Shown here in pieces: positions 1 to 11,865 of a stretch of DNA of 64,000 nucleotides. A model generated the notes under the pieces. It was not told the origin of the DNA, made no database searches, and worked only from the letters and a program-made list of their open reading frames with translations. The DNA is from Pseudomonas panipatensis (GTDB taxonomy: Bacteria > Pseudomonadota > Gammaproteobacteria > Pseudomonadales > Pseudomonadaceae), in the NCBI RefSeq assembly GCF_900099785.1, contig NZ_FNDS01000003.1, positions 186,001-250,000 of the forward strand, given 5' to 3'. Within the stretch, counting starts at the first letter, position 1, and every line of letters begins with the position of its first letter. Both the position numbers and the translations under genes were made by a program.

Positions 1-108
1 CGGGATGATCACGTCGTCGCTGTTGGGCACGCTTTCCAGGGTGGCGTCCTTGGGCAGCAGGTGCCAGCGGTCGTCGACCACTTCGCGGTGCTTAATGATT
101 CGCTGCAT
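1..108 (-). CDS. DUF934 family protein, N-terminal part (cut by window edge)
   Basis: The first 36 codons of a minus-strand gene are visible, beginning MQRIIKHREVVDDRW and running off the left edge. The start ATG (106-108) lies inside the end of cysI, so the two genes overlap by 17 bases and are very probably translationally coupled. DUF934 proteins follow the sulfite/nitrite reductase gene in many Pseudomonas genomes and are thought to help sulfur assimilation, but their biochemical role is not established. The family assignment comes from this N-terminus and the position after cysI; the remainder of the protein cannot be checked here. Confidence 0.8.
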   Translation of the reverse strand, partial: MQRIIKHREVVDDRWHLLPKDATLESVPNSDDVIIP

Positions 109-1750
109 ATACGCGCTCCTTGAAGGGGTCGATGCCGATCCGGCGGAAGGTGTCGAGGAAGGCTTCGTCTTCGCTGCGTTGCTCGACGTAGACCTTGATG
201 ATCTTCTCGATCACGTCGGCCATCTGCTCCTGGGCGAAGGATGGGCCGAGGATCTGCGCCAGGCTGGCGTCGCGGCTGGCGCTGCCGCCGAGGGACACCT
301 GGTAGAACTCCTCGCCCTTCTTGTCCACGCCGAGAATGCCGATGTGGCCGACGTGGTGGTGGCCGCAGGCGTTCATGCAGCCGGAGATGTTCAGGTCGAG
401 TTCGCCGATGTCGAACAGGTAGTCGAGATCGTCGAAACGGCGCTGGATGGCTTCGGCCACCGGGATCGACTTGGCGTTGGCCAGGGAGCAGAAGTCACCG
501 CCCGGGCAGCAGATGATGTCGGTCAGCAGACCCACGTTCGGCGTGGCGAAGCCGTTCTCGCGCAGTTCGCCCCAGAGGGTGAACAGCTGCGCCTGCTCGA
601 CGTCGGCGAGGATGATGTTCTGGTTATGGCTGTTGCGCACCTCGCCGAAGCTGTAGCGCTCGGCCAGGTCGGCGATGGCGTCCAGTTGCTTGTCGGTGAC
701 ATCGCCGGGTGCGACACCGGTGGGCTTCAGCGACAGGGTCACGGCAACGTAGCCGGGCTTCTTGTGGGCGAAGGTGTTGCGTGTGCGCCAGCGGGCGAAG
801 CCGGGGTGTTCGGCATCCAGTTGGGCGAGGGCGGCGTCCTGGTCGGCCAGGGCCTTGTAGGCCGGATCGACGAAGTGCGCGGCGACGCGTTGCACCTCGG
901 CTTCGGTCAGGGTGCTGGGGCCGTCCTTCAGGTGGGCCCACTCGGCGTCGACGCGCTCGGCGAAGACTTCCGGGGTCAGCGCCTTGACCAGGATCTTGAT
1001 GCGCGCCTTGTACTTGTTGTCGCGACGGCCATAGCGGTTGTACACGCGCAGGATGGCGTCGAGGTAGGACAACAGGTGCTGCCAGGGCAGGAACTCGTTG
1101 ATGAAGCTGCCGACGATCGGGGTACGGCCGAGGCCGCCGCCGACGGAAACGCGGAAGCCCAGTTCGCCGGCGGCGTTCTGCACCGCTTCCAGGCCGATGT
1201 CGTGGACCTCGATGGCGGCGCGGTCGCTGACGGCGCCGTTCACGGCGATCTTGAACTTACGCGGCAGGTGGGCGAATTCCGGGTGGAAGGTCGACCACTG
1301 GCGGATGATCTCGCACCACGGACGCGGGTCCACCAACTCGTCGCGGGCCACGCCGGCGAACTGATCGGTGGTGGTGTTGCGGATGCAGTTGCCGCTGGTC
1401 TGGATGGCATGCATCTGCACCGTGGCCAGCTCGGCGAGGATTTCCGGTACGTCTTCCAGCTCCGGCCAGTTGAACTGCACGTTCTGGCGGGTGCTGATGT
1501 GGGCGTAGCCCTTGTCGTAGTCGCGGGCGATCTGCGCCAGCTTGCGCACCTGTTTGGCGCTGAGCAGGCCATAGGGTACGGCGACGCGCAGCATGGGCGC
1601 GTAACGCTGGATGTACAGGCCGTTCTGCAGACGCAGCGGGCGGAATTCCTCGCCGGTCAGTTCGCCCGCCAGGTAGCGGCGGGTCTGATCGCGGAACTGC
1701 TTGACGCGATCCTCTACGATCTTCTGATCGTATTCGTCATATACGTACAT
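92..1750 (-). CDS. cysI: Assimilatory sulfite reductase, sirohaem / 4Fe-4S subunit
   Basis: A 552-residue nitrite/sulfite reductase hemoprotein that reduces sulfite to sulfide with six electrons for cysteine synthesis in the cytoplasm. The protein shows the two ferredoxin-like half domains and, near the C-terminus, the cysteine clusters that bind the 4Fe-4S cluster and sirohaem (an ICCPGGDFCS segment, then NISGCMNACGHHHVG). The chosen start MYVYDEYDQ (ATG at 1748-1750) is the usual N-terminus of the Pseudomonas protein; the open frame extends 29 codons further upstream without conserved sequence. It overlaps the downstream DUF934 gene. A ferredoxin-type nitrite reductase is the alternative, but the length and the DUF934 partner favour sulfite reductase. 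Confidence 0.93.
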   Translation of the reverse strand: MYVYDEYDQKIVEDRVKQFRDQTRRYLAGELTGEEFRPLRLQNGLYIQRYAPMLRVAVPYGLLSAKQVRKLAQIARDYDKGYAHISTRQNVQFNWPELEDVPEILAELATVQMHAIQTSGNCIRNTTTDQFAGVARDELVDPRPWCEIIRQWSTFHPEFAHLPRKFKIAVNGAVSDRAAIEVHDIGLEAVQNAAGELGFRVSVGGGLGRTPIVGSFINEFLPWQHLLSYLDAILRVYNRYGRRDNKYKARIKILVKALTPEVFAERVDAEWAHLKDGPSTLTEAEVQRVAAHFVDPAYKALADQDAALAQLDAEHPGFARWRTRNTFAHKKPGYVAVTLSLKPTGVAPGDVTDKQLDAIADLAERYSFGEVRNSHNQNIILADVEQAQLFTLWGELRENGFATPNVGLLTDIICCPGGDFCSLANAKSIPVAEAIQRRFDDLDYLFDIGELDLNISGCMNACGHHHVGHIGILGVDKKGEEFYQVSLGGSASRDASLAQILGPSFAQEQMADVIEKIIKVYVEQRSEDEAFLDTFRRIGIDPFKERVYAANH

Positions 1751-1976
1751 GAATAATCCTGCTGTCAGGCTATGCGCTCGGGCGGACTGCGTATCCAAGC
1801 GCGCACGGCAACGCGCTCCACGCGGAGTGCCGCGCAAGATACCAGTTGGGGAATATGCGTAAAAGTGAAGTTTGAGTATATGGCGAGAACTTTCTGATCT
1901 AAGGAAGGCGTTGAGGGAATTCCTCTACGCCACGGGGCCCGCCGATCTGCTCACGGGCCCCGTGCGACGGCGCCGT

Positions 1977-2471
1977 TCAGGCCTCGCGGCCATGGGCCGC
2001 GGCGCCCAGTTGCGCGGTGTCGACGCGGACGAAGATCGAATCGCCGATGGCGGTCAGCACGTCGCCGGCGTAGACCTCGCAGATGATCCGGCTCTTGCGG
2101 CCCAGCTCGCCCTCCACCTTGGCGCGCAGGGTCAGCGGCACGCCCATCGGGGTCGGTTTGATGAACTTGATGCCGAGGTGCCCGGTGACGCAGTCCAGGC
2201 GCGGCAGGCTGCCCGGCTCGCGGCCTTCGGCGCGGTAGTGATAGGCCATGGCGGTCCAGTTCGAGTGGCAATCCACCAGCATGGCGATCAGGCCGCCATA
2301 GACCAGTTCCGGCCAACCGCTGTACTTGGCCTCGGGCAGGTGCTCGGCCATGACGTGGATACCGTCGTCATGCCAGTAGCTCTTGATGTGCAGTCCGTGG
2401 GGGTTGTTGCCACCGCAGCCGTAGCAGATGCCTTCGGGCGCGGCGCGATCTTGCAGGGAAAGGCTATTCAT
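1977..2471 (-). CDS. PaaI-type hot-dog thioesterase family protein
   Basis: A 164-residue single hot-dog domain protein of the 4HBT/PaaI acyl-CoA thioesterase superfamily. Early in the protein is a CYGCGxxNPHGL segment, then ELVYGGLIAMLVDCHSNW, which corresponds to the central hot-dog helix and contains the catalytic-region acidic/polar residues. Start ATG at 2469-2471 (MNSLSLQD) is preferred over an upstream GTG frame extension of nine codons. It would hydrolyse a CoA thioester in the cytoplasm; the substrate cannot be read from the sequence. It stands alone, between cysI and a small membrane protein gene on the other strand. Confidence 0.8.
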   Translation of the reverse strand: MNSLSLQDRAAPEGICYGCGGNNPHGLHIKSYWHDDGIHVMAEHLPEAKYSGWPELVYGGLIAMLVDCHSNWTAMAYHYRAEGREPGSLPRLDCVTGHLGIKFIKPTPMGVPLTLRAKVEGELGRKSRIICEVYAGDVLTAIGDSIFVRVDTAQLGAAAHGREA

Positions 2472-2632
2472 CGCGGGGACTTCTTCTTGTTGGCGCAATC
2501 GCGGAAGGGCCAGCCTAACGGCTTTCGGCCGGCAGATGAAGGCGCCGCCGGCGCGCCCGCTTGTCGCCCCCGGCGAGCTGGTCTTAACTGCTCAAGGGTT
2601 CCACCGAACAATTCAAAGAATAAGGGGGAGAC

Positions 2633-2746
2633 ATGAGCGAAGAACCGCGCACCGAGAACCGTGACGGCCTGGTGGATGCACGCGCCGCGCTGATCCTGAT
2701 CCTGTTGGTCGTCGCCACCGCGGTTTTCTGGGTCAGCCACCAGTAA
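2633..2746 (+). CDS. Small single-span membrane protein (37 aa)
   Basis: A 37-codon gene with a strong ribosome binding site (AAGGGGGAG, about five bases before the ATG) and one obvious transmembrane segment. The N-terminal half is charged (MSEEPRTENRDGLVDARA), the C-terminal half is a hydrophobic helix (ALILILLVVATAVFWVSHQ) ending almost at the membrane face. It is followed directly by a hairpin (2755-2776). I know of no function; small proteins of this sort are often missed in annotation. The coding call rests on the RBS, the sharply amphipathic composition and the following hairpin. Confidence 0.6.
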   Translation: MSEEPRTENRDGLVDARAALILILLVVATAVFWVSHQ

Positions 2747-2754
2747 GCCGACCT

Positions 2755-2776
2755 CCCGCACCCTGTCGGGTGCGGG
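2755..2776 (+). terminator. GC-rich hairpin after the small membrane protein gene
   Basis: A perfect 9-bp stem, CCCGCACCC / GGGTGCGGG, with a TGTC tetraloop, nine bases after the stop codon of the 37-aa gene. There is no T run after it, so it may be a weak terminator or an mRNA 3' end stabiliser. Confidence 0.5.
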
Positions 2777-2837
2777 ACACTCGCTACAGGCACATGGCTA
2801 TACTGCGCCGGCTTTTATCGCTGCTGGATATAGAGTC

Positions 2838-3917
2838 GTGTGTGTTCTGCGCAAAACACTGCTGTTACTGCTCAGCCTGCTGCTTTCCGCCGCCAGCCAG
2901 GCGGCATCCGTGGTCTTTCTCGATCCGGGGCGCTCCGACGAGCTCTACTGGGTGAGCTACGTGCGCTTCATGCAGGCGGCGGCCGACGACCTGGGCATGT
3001 CCCTGCGCGTGCTCCACGCCGAGCGCGATCCGCAGCGGATGCTGCGGCAGGCGCGTGAGGTGTTGCACGGCGCAAAGCGGCCGGATTACCTGGTGTTCGT
3101 CAATGAAAACTACGGCGGCCCGGAAATCCTGCGGCTCTCCGCCGGCACTGGCGTGCGTCTGTTCGCCGTCAACAACAGCCTCACGGCCGACCAGCAACGC
3201 ATCGCCGGTGGCTCGCGCGAGCGCTATCCGAACTGGATCGGCAGCCTGGTCGCCAACGATGAGCGGGCCGGTTATCTGATGGCCAAGGAATTGCTGCGCA
3301 CCGGCGCGGCGGCCGGATGGCAACTGGACCTGCTGGCGTTCTCCGGGGTCAAGCAGACGCCGGTGGCGCAATTGCGCGAGCAGGGACTCAAACGCGCCAT
3401 GGCCGAGTATCCGCAGGCCCGCTTGCTGCAGATGGTCTATGGCGGCTGGGCCCGCCAACGCGCCTATGAGCAGGCGCAACAGCTGTTCAAGCGCTATCCG
3501 CAGACCCGCCTGGTGTGGGCGGCGAACGACGAAATGGCCTTCGGCGCCATGCAGGCCGCCAGCGAGCTGGGCCGGGTGCCTGGCAAGGACCTGTTGTTCA
3601 GTGGCTTGAACAATTCACCGGCGTTGCTCGAAGCGGCCGCCGATGGGCGAATCAATGCCGCCGTGACGGGGCATTTCACCCTGGGCGGCTGGGCCATGGT
3701 GATGCTGTACGACTACCACGCCGGGGTGGATTTCGCCGCCCATGGCGGCAAGGATCGCCAACTGTCGCTGTTCGAGTTGCTCGACAAGCGCCGCGCCAAC
3801 AGCCTGCGGCAGAACCTGGCACGGCCCGGCTACGGCATCGATTTCCGCGACTTCAGCCTGGCCCTGCACCCCGAGCAGATGCGCTATCGCTTCTCCCTGC
3901 GGCCGCTGATCGACTAG
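2838..3917 (+). CDS. Periplasmic sugar-type (Peripla_BP_4) substrate-binding protein, orphan
   Basis: A 359-residue exported protein with a clear Sec signal (KTLLLLLSLLLSAASQA, cleavage after about residue 22) followed by a type I periplasmic binding fold like ribose-binding or LacI-type domains: DPGRSDELYWVSY early, VNENYGG, then VWAANDEMAFGAMQA, the typical 'N-D-x-M-A-x-G' strand-helix of this family, and SGLNNSPALLEA. The frame opens at a GTG (2838); no better start is visible and the RBS is weak. No permease or ATPase gene is adjacent, so it may serve a signalling system or a distant transporter. The ligand is unknown. Confidence 0.75.
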   Translation: MCVLRKTLLLLLSLLLSAASQAASVVFLDPGRSDELYWVSYVRFMQAAADDLGMSLRVLHAERDPQRMLRQAREVLHGAKRPDYLVFVNENYGGPEILRLSAGTGVRLFAVNNSLTADQQRIAGGSRERYPNWIGSLVANDERAGYLMAKELLRTGAAAGWQLDLLAFSGVKQTPVAQLREQGLKRAMAEYPQARLLQMVYGGWARQRAYEQAQQLFKRYPQTRLVWAANDEMAFGAMQAASELGRVPGKDLLFSGLNNSPALLEAAADGRINAAVTGHFTLGGWAMVMLYDYHAGVDFAAHGGKDRQLSLFELLDKRRANSLRQNLARPGYGIDFRDFSLALHPEQMRYRFSLRPLID

Positions 3918-3970
3918 GCTCGGCCGCGCACCTCGGCAAGCGCAGCCAGTCGCCGCATGGCGCCTGGGGC

Positions 3971-4189
3971 TCAGACCCCGGCCAGGTGCAGCACCACTTG
4001 CACCACGGCATACAGCAGCAGGACGAAGATCAGGGTGAAGGCGACGCCCAGGACGATGAAATGACTGGGCTTGCCATGGCTGAAGTCGCGCACGCGGTTC
4101 TTCCCGCTCTGTACGCCGAAGGCGGCGGCCAGCACGCTTTGCAGCATTTGCCAGAAACTCGGCGGCTTGTTCTGCGGATCGTCGTTCAT
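3971..4189 (-). CDS. DUF2970 small membrane protein
   Basis: A 72-residue protein, start ATG at 4187-4189 with a GGAGG-like site before it. It shows the DUF2970 pattern: an N-terminal amphipathic stretch (FWQMLQSVLAAAFGVQSGKNRVRDF) and one C-terminal transmembrane helix (FIVLGVAFTLIFVLLLYAVVQVVL). The family is widespread in Gammaproteobacteria and has no assigned function. It lies just downstream of the MATE transporter on the same strand, 36 bases away, and could be co-transcribed with it. Confidence 0.8.
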   Translation of the reverse strand: MNDDPQNKPPSFWQMLQSVLAAAFGVQSGKNRVRDFSHGKPSHFIVLGVAFTLIFVLLLYAVVQVVLHLAGV

Positions 4190-4225
4190 GATGCCTCCCT
4201 GTGCTCTGAGCAAGCATAGCCGCCC

Positions 4226-5551
4226 CTAGAGTTCGATCTGCGTCCACTGGCGCTTCTGCCACATCACCGCGAAGATCGCCGAGGCCAGCCCGCGCTGGAG
4301 AATCTGCATGCTCCAGATCGCCAGCAGGCCGCCGCCCAGCACCGGGCCGACCAGGTAGGCCAGGGGCAGGAAGAACAGCCACTGGTTGCCCAGGCTGACC
4401 GCCATCACCGTGCGCGTGGCGCCGGCGCCGAGCAGGGCCTGGGTCAGCACCAGGGCGGTGGCGTCCATGACCATGCCCAGGCCGGTGAACATCAGCGGCA
4501 CGCGGCCCAGCTCGATCAGTGCCGGGTCGCTGACGAACAGCCGCAGGATGGCTTCCGGGAACATCCAGAACGGCGTGCCGAGCAGTGCCAGTCCGCAGGC
4601 CGCGACCTTGACCACGTCCCAGCCCCAGCGGTGCGCGCTGTCGAAGTCGCGCTCGCCCATGCACTGGCTGACCAGGGTGGTGGCGGCCATGCCCAGGCCG
4701 ATGCCGGGCAGGATCAGGAACAGCGCCAGGTTGATCAGCACGTGGGCGACCGCCAGTTCGCGGGTGCCGACCTGGCCGATGATCCAGAACAGCAGGGTGA
4801 TGCCGGCGGCGAAGAAAAACTGCTGCAGCGAGTTGGGCAGTGACAGGCGCAGCATCACGCGGATTTCGCGCTCGCTCGGACGCCGCGCGAGGAAACCGTG
4901 GTTGCGCGCGTCGCGCCAGGTGATCCAGGCATAGATCGCCGAGCCCAGGTACAGCGCCAGGGTGGTGCCCAGGCCACTGCCGACCGCGCCCAGGTTCGGC
5001 AGGCCGAACAGGCCGTGGATCAGGCTGTAGCTCAGCGCGGCATTGGCCAGGTGCATGATCACCAGGGTGCGCATGTACATGCCGGAGCGGCGGGTGCCGT
5101 TCCAGTAGCCGCGGAAGGAGAAGTTCAGGCCCACGGCGAGCACCGAGAGCGCGCGCCATTCGAAATAGGGCACGCCGATCGCCAGCACCTGCGGGTCGCC
5201 CGAGAGCACGCGCACGATGGGGTCGGCGAACAGCAGGCAGATCAGGGTGATCGGCAGGGCCAGGCCCAGGGCCACCAGCAGGCCGCAGGTCAGCGGCGTG
5301 GCCACGTCTCTCTCGCGGCCTTCGCCGCGGCGCCGCGCGACCAGGGCCTGGACCCCGGCGCCCAGGCCCATGACCAGGGAAATGGCGACGAAGTTCGCGT
5401 AGCTGCCGATGCCGACGCCGGCCAGGGACTTTTCCCCGAGGTGGCCGACCATGGCGGCATCCACCAGGTTGAGCAGACTCTGACTGAGCATGCCGCCGAT
5501 GATCGGCAGCCCCAGGCTGAGGATGTTCTGAAGGCGCTGGCGCTCTAGCAT
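4226..5551 (-). CDS. MATE family multidrug/cation efflux transporter
   Basis: A 441-residue inner-membrane protein with twelve predicted transmembrane helices and the two-fold MatE repeat: the first half starts LSLGLPIIGGMLSQSLLNLVDAAMVGHLG, the second half LRLSLPNSLQQFFFAAGITLLF with a matching AHVLINLALFLILPGIGLGMAATTLVSQ. These are MATE signatures. Such proteins export cationic drugs in exchange for Na+ or H+. Length is normal for the family. It could be a DinF or NorM subfamily member; substrate cannot be deduced. Confidence 0.88.
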   Translation of the reverse strand: MLERQRLQNILSLGLPIIGGMLSQSLLNLVDAAMVGHLGEKSLAGVGIGSYANFVAISLVMGLGAGVQALVARRRGEGRERDVATPLTCGLLVALGLALPITLICLLFADPIVRVLSGDPQVLAIGVPYFEWRALSVLAVGLNFSFRGYWNGTRRSGMYMRTLVIMHLANAALSYSLIHGLFGLPNLGAVGSGLGTTLALYLGSAIYAWITWRDARNHGFLARRPSEREIRVMLRLSLPNSLQQFFFAAGITLLFWIIGQVGTRELAVAHVLINLALFLILPGIGLGMAATTLVSQCMGERDFDSAHRWGWDVVKVAACGLALLGTPFWMFPEAILRLFVSDPALIELGRVPLMFTGLGMVMDATALVLTQALLGAGATRTVMAVSLGNQWLFFLPLAYLVGPVLGGGLLAIWSMQILQRGLASAIFAVMWQKRQWTQIEL

Positions 5552-5672
5552 GGCGTCCCTGGGCAGTGGTTGACCCGGCGATTATTGGTCGAGGGTGGCA
5601 ACGTGCCGGTCGCCGCGCACCTGCAGCAAAGACTAGCGCAGCGGCGTGCCGCCCGCCGCGCCGTGGGTCGCC

Positions 5673-6122
5673 TCAGGGGCGGGCGCCGGGAGCCTCGGCG
5701 AGCAGCTGGACATCGGCGAACCACAATTGCTTCCAGCGCTGCACGCGTTCGCCGATGGGCAGGGTCTTGGGCGAAGCTGCCAGGGTTTCGCCGAAGGCCG
5801 GGGCGCCTTCGACCACGCGGCTGTTGAGCGCGGCGTAGGTGCGGCCGGCTTCCTCGTAGACGACCCCGATCAGCACGCCGCAGCCGCGGCAGAATAGAAA
5901 CTCCGCCGTACCGCTACCCTGCCGGTAACGCCCCAGCGCCGCCGGGTCGCGCACCTTGATCCGCAGGCTGCCGGCGGCATCCGACAGATAACTCGCCGCA
6001 TGCTGGCGGCAGAAGTCGCAATCGCAGGCGCGCGGCTGGTAACTGTGGGGCGGTCGGCTGAGGCCGATCTCCAGGCTCAGGTTGGCGCAATGGCAACTGC
6101 CGCGCAGCGTGGTGCCGCTCAT
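5673..6122 (-). CDS. GFA / CENP-V domain zinc-binding protein
   Basis: A 149-residue protein of the glutathione-dependent formaldehyde-activating (GFA) fold. It has the paired cysteine zinc sites typical of the family: GSCHC near residue 10, CDCDFC followed by RQHA near residue 35, and FLFCRGCGVLIG near residue 80. Family members are best regarded as zinc proteins of mostly unknown function; the formaldehyde-activating activity of the type member is disputed. Its start codon overlaps the stop codon of the upstream flavoprotein gene (ATGA at 6119-6122), so the two are translationally coupled and probably work together. Confidence 0.85.
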   Translation of the reverse strand: MSGTTLRGSCHCANLSLEIGLSRPPHSYQPRACDCDFCRQHAASYLSDAAGSLRIKVRDPAALGRYRQGSGTAEFLFCRGCGVLIGVVYEEAGRTYAALNSRVVEGAPAFGETLAASPKTLPIGERVQRWKQLWFADVQLLAEAPGARP

Positions 6123-7486
6123 GGCGTGCGCAGCAGCAGTCCGGCCAGGCGCTCGGCGTGCTCGCGCAGCTCGGGCACCGCGGTGCTTTCCCAGTGATTG
6201 GCGCGCAGCATCGGACTTAGCAGGAACAGGTGCGGATGGGCCTCGCCATTTGCCGCCAGCAGGTGGAAGTCCGCGTCGCTGCGCAGCCCCAGGCAATGCC
6301 GGTCCTGCTGAATCACGCCACGGGCCAGCAGGCTTTCCAGCAAGGGCTCGTTGGTTGTGCGCAGATCGGTGCTGGGGCCGGTGCAGTTGATCAGGTAGTC
6401 GACCCGTTGTTCTTCCACCCGGGCCGCGCCGCGGCGCCGCCACTGCAGGTGCAGGCCGTCCGCGTCAGCGCGCGCCGACATTATGCGCCCCGCCTGGACC
6501 TGCAATTGCCCGCTGGCGCGCAGGTCTGCCATGCGCTGAGCCACCGGCGGCGCCGCGCGGTGGCGGTGGACGTCCCAGTAAGGTTGCAGGTGACGCAGGA
6601 AGCGCGCGCGATCCTGGCCATCCAGCCCCTGCCAGAGCAGCGGCGTGACCGGGCGCAAGGCGGCGACGACGTCACGCCAGTCGTGTCCGGTTGTCGCTGC
6701 CTTGGCGACGAAGGCGCGCAACTCGCCAAGCAGTGCATTCAGCCGTCCGGGTTGCGCCAGTTCGGCGGGAAGCGTCGGCAGGCTCGGATGCTGGCTGTTA
6801 TCGCGGTGAGCATGGGGCAGCAGGGCGCGGCGCGACAGGGCCAGCAGCGGCCCGCTGTGGCCATGGTCCTGCAGGGCCAGGGCCATGTCGTACATGGTCA
6901 GGCCCGTGCCGAGCAGCAGCACCCTCGCGGTTGCCGGGATCGCCTCCAGCGCGCCTGGGCTCCACGGGTCGCGGATATAGCGCGGGTCTTCACCCAGCGC
7001 GTGCAGCGGCGCCGGGGTGGCCGGGGCGAAGTTGCCGGTGGCGATGACGGTGTGGTGGGTGTCCAGGCGCTGCCCGTCGTCCAGTTCGAGAATCACTCGG
7101 CCGGCGTCTTCGCGCAGGTCGAGCACTTGCCCGGCGAGGCTGGTGAAGCGCACACCGGCGCGGGCATTGGCGATGGCCTGGCCCAGGCGCGCTTCCAGGT
7201 AGTCGCCATACAGGCGGCGGGGCAGGAAGTCGCCAGGACGGGCGCCGGGCATGTGCGTGCGGGCGAATTCGAGGAAGTCGCCGGGACGTTCGGGGAACAG
7301 GCTCATGCGCTCGGCCGGCACATTGAGGATATGGCTGGCCGAACGGGTGCCGTAGGCCAGGCCCCTGGCCAGGCGCCCGGAGCGGTTGATCAGGGTGAGT
7401 TGCAGCGGCTGGTCGGCCCGCTGCAGCAGTTGGATGGCCAACGCGGTACCACAAAAGCCGCTGCCGATGATGGCGATCTGTTCCAC
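6119..7486 (-). CDS. FAD/NAD(P)-binding oxidoreductase (COG4529-type)
   Basis: A 455-residue flavoprotein beginning at a GTG (7484-7486) seven bases after a perfect AGGAGG site, giving MEQIAIIGSGFCGTALA, a dinucleotide-binding GxGxxG fold at the very N-terminus as expected. Further on are LNVPAERMSLFP and ATGNFAPATPAPL, patterns of the 'FAD-NAD(P)-binding' family (PF13454) seen in Pseudomonas and Rhizobium. The substrate is unknown. The gene overlaps the GFA-protein gene by four bases, which suggests a small operon. An upstream start 20 codons earlier exists but has no RBS. Confidence 0.82.
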   Translation of the reverse strand: MEQIAIIGSGFCGTALAIQLLQRADQPLQLTLINRSGRLARGLAYGTRSASHILNVPAERMSLFPERPGDFLEFARTHMPGARPGDFLPRRLYGDYLEARLGQAIANARAGVRFTSLAGQVLDLREDAGRVILELDDGQRLDTHHTVIATGNFAPATPAPLHALGEDPRYIRDPWSPGALEAIPATARVLLLGTGLTMYDMALALQDHGHSGPLLALSRRALLPHAHRDNSQHPSLPTLPAELAQPGRLNALLGELRAFVAKAATTGHDWRDVVAALRPVTPLLWQGLDGQDRARFLRHLQPYWDVHRHRAAPPVAQRMADLRASGQLQVQAGRIMSARADADGLHLQWRRRGAARVEEQRVDYLINCTGPSTDLRTTNEPLLESLLARGVIQQDRHCLGLRSDADFHLLAANGEAHPHLFLLSPMLRANHWESTAVPELREHAERLAGLLLRTP

Positions 7487-7600
7487 GAGCCCTCCTGTAG
7501 CTTCACGAACTGGCGGAAGGTTGCCGGCATGTGACCTGGGAGGCAAGCCCGCCTTTGTCGCAGTGTGCCGCCAACGGCGACACGGCTGCCGCGGCGGCGG

Positions 7601-7960
7601 TCAGGCTTCCGCCTGGTGCCAGACGTCGCTGAGCGGCTCGACCACGACCTCGCGGCACCAGGGCTGGGACTCCAGCCAGGCGCGCGTCTCGGCACGGTCG
7701 TCCTCGCTCAGTGTGCCGCCGTGATGGCACAGGTAGCCGGCGCACTCGTCGCCGTCCACGCTGCCGCCGCCGCCGAACTCCCAGCCATGGGCTTCGACGA
7801 AGTCGATCAGGCGGTCGAGCAGGGTGTCTAGGTCGATCTGCGCGTGGTCGTAGCGGAAACTCAGGGAGAAACCGAGCTCCTGGAATTCGCCCAGACGCAG
7901 TTTCTTGCGCAGCCGGCGGTTGCGCGGCTTGAGCATTTGGGCGTTAGTCAGGTGTTTCAT
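7601..7960 (-). CDS. yggL: YggL family 50S ribosome-associated protein
   Basis: A 119-residue protein with the DUF469/YggL signature: basic N-terminus NRRLRKKLRLGEFQELGFSL, then FVEAHGWEFGGGGS and a C-terminal RAWLESQPWCREVVVEPLSDVW. YggL homologues bind the large ribosomal subunit in E. coli and have been linked to translation; the exact role is unsettled. It lies 37 bases downstream of nothing on its own strand except metH further down (metH starts beyond it), and is probably its own transcription unit. Confidence 0.85.
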   Translation of the reverse strand: MKHLTNAQMLKPRNRRLRKKLRLGEFQELGFSLSFRYDHAQIDLDTLLDRLIDFVEAHGWEFGGGGSVDGDECAGYLCHHGGTLSEDDRAETRAWLESQPWCREVVVEPLSDVWHQAEA

Positions 7961-7997
7961 CGTGCGTTCACTCCCTGCGGGCGATTGGCCGCCAGCA

Positions 7998-11690
<3,693 letters not shown>

Positions 11691-11865
11691 GGGAACTACC
11701 TGGGAAAGGGCGTGACGAAGGGCCGCTGATAATAGCAAAGCTGCAGGGGATTTGATCTGGTCGGGGTTTTGCATGAGCCGCATTCATGTTGATTCGCTCT
11801 TTCAGGCGGCGCGATTCCCCCAGGAGCCGGTAGAATCCGCGCATTCGAGAGGTTTGGAGAGTCAC

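Noticed and set aside
11691-11865. Possible cobalamin riboswitch upstream of metH
   Set aside because: The region is short and shared with the divergent cti; I see no B12-box-like sequence or matching fold.
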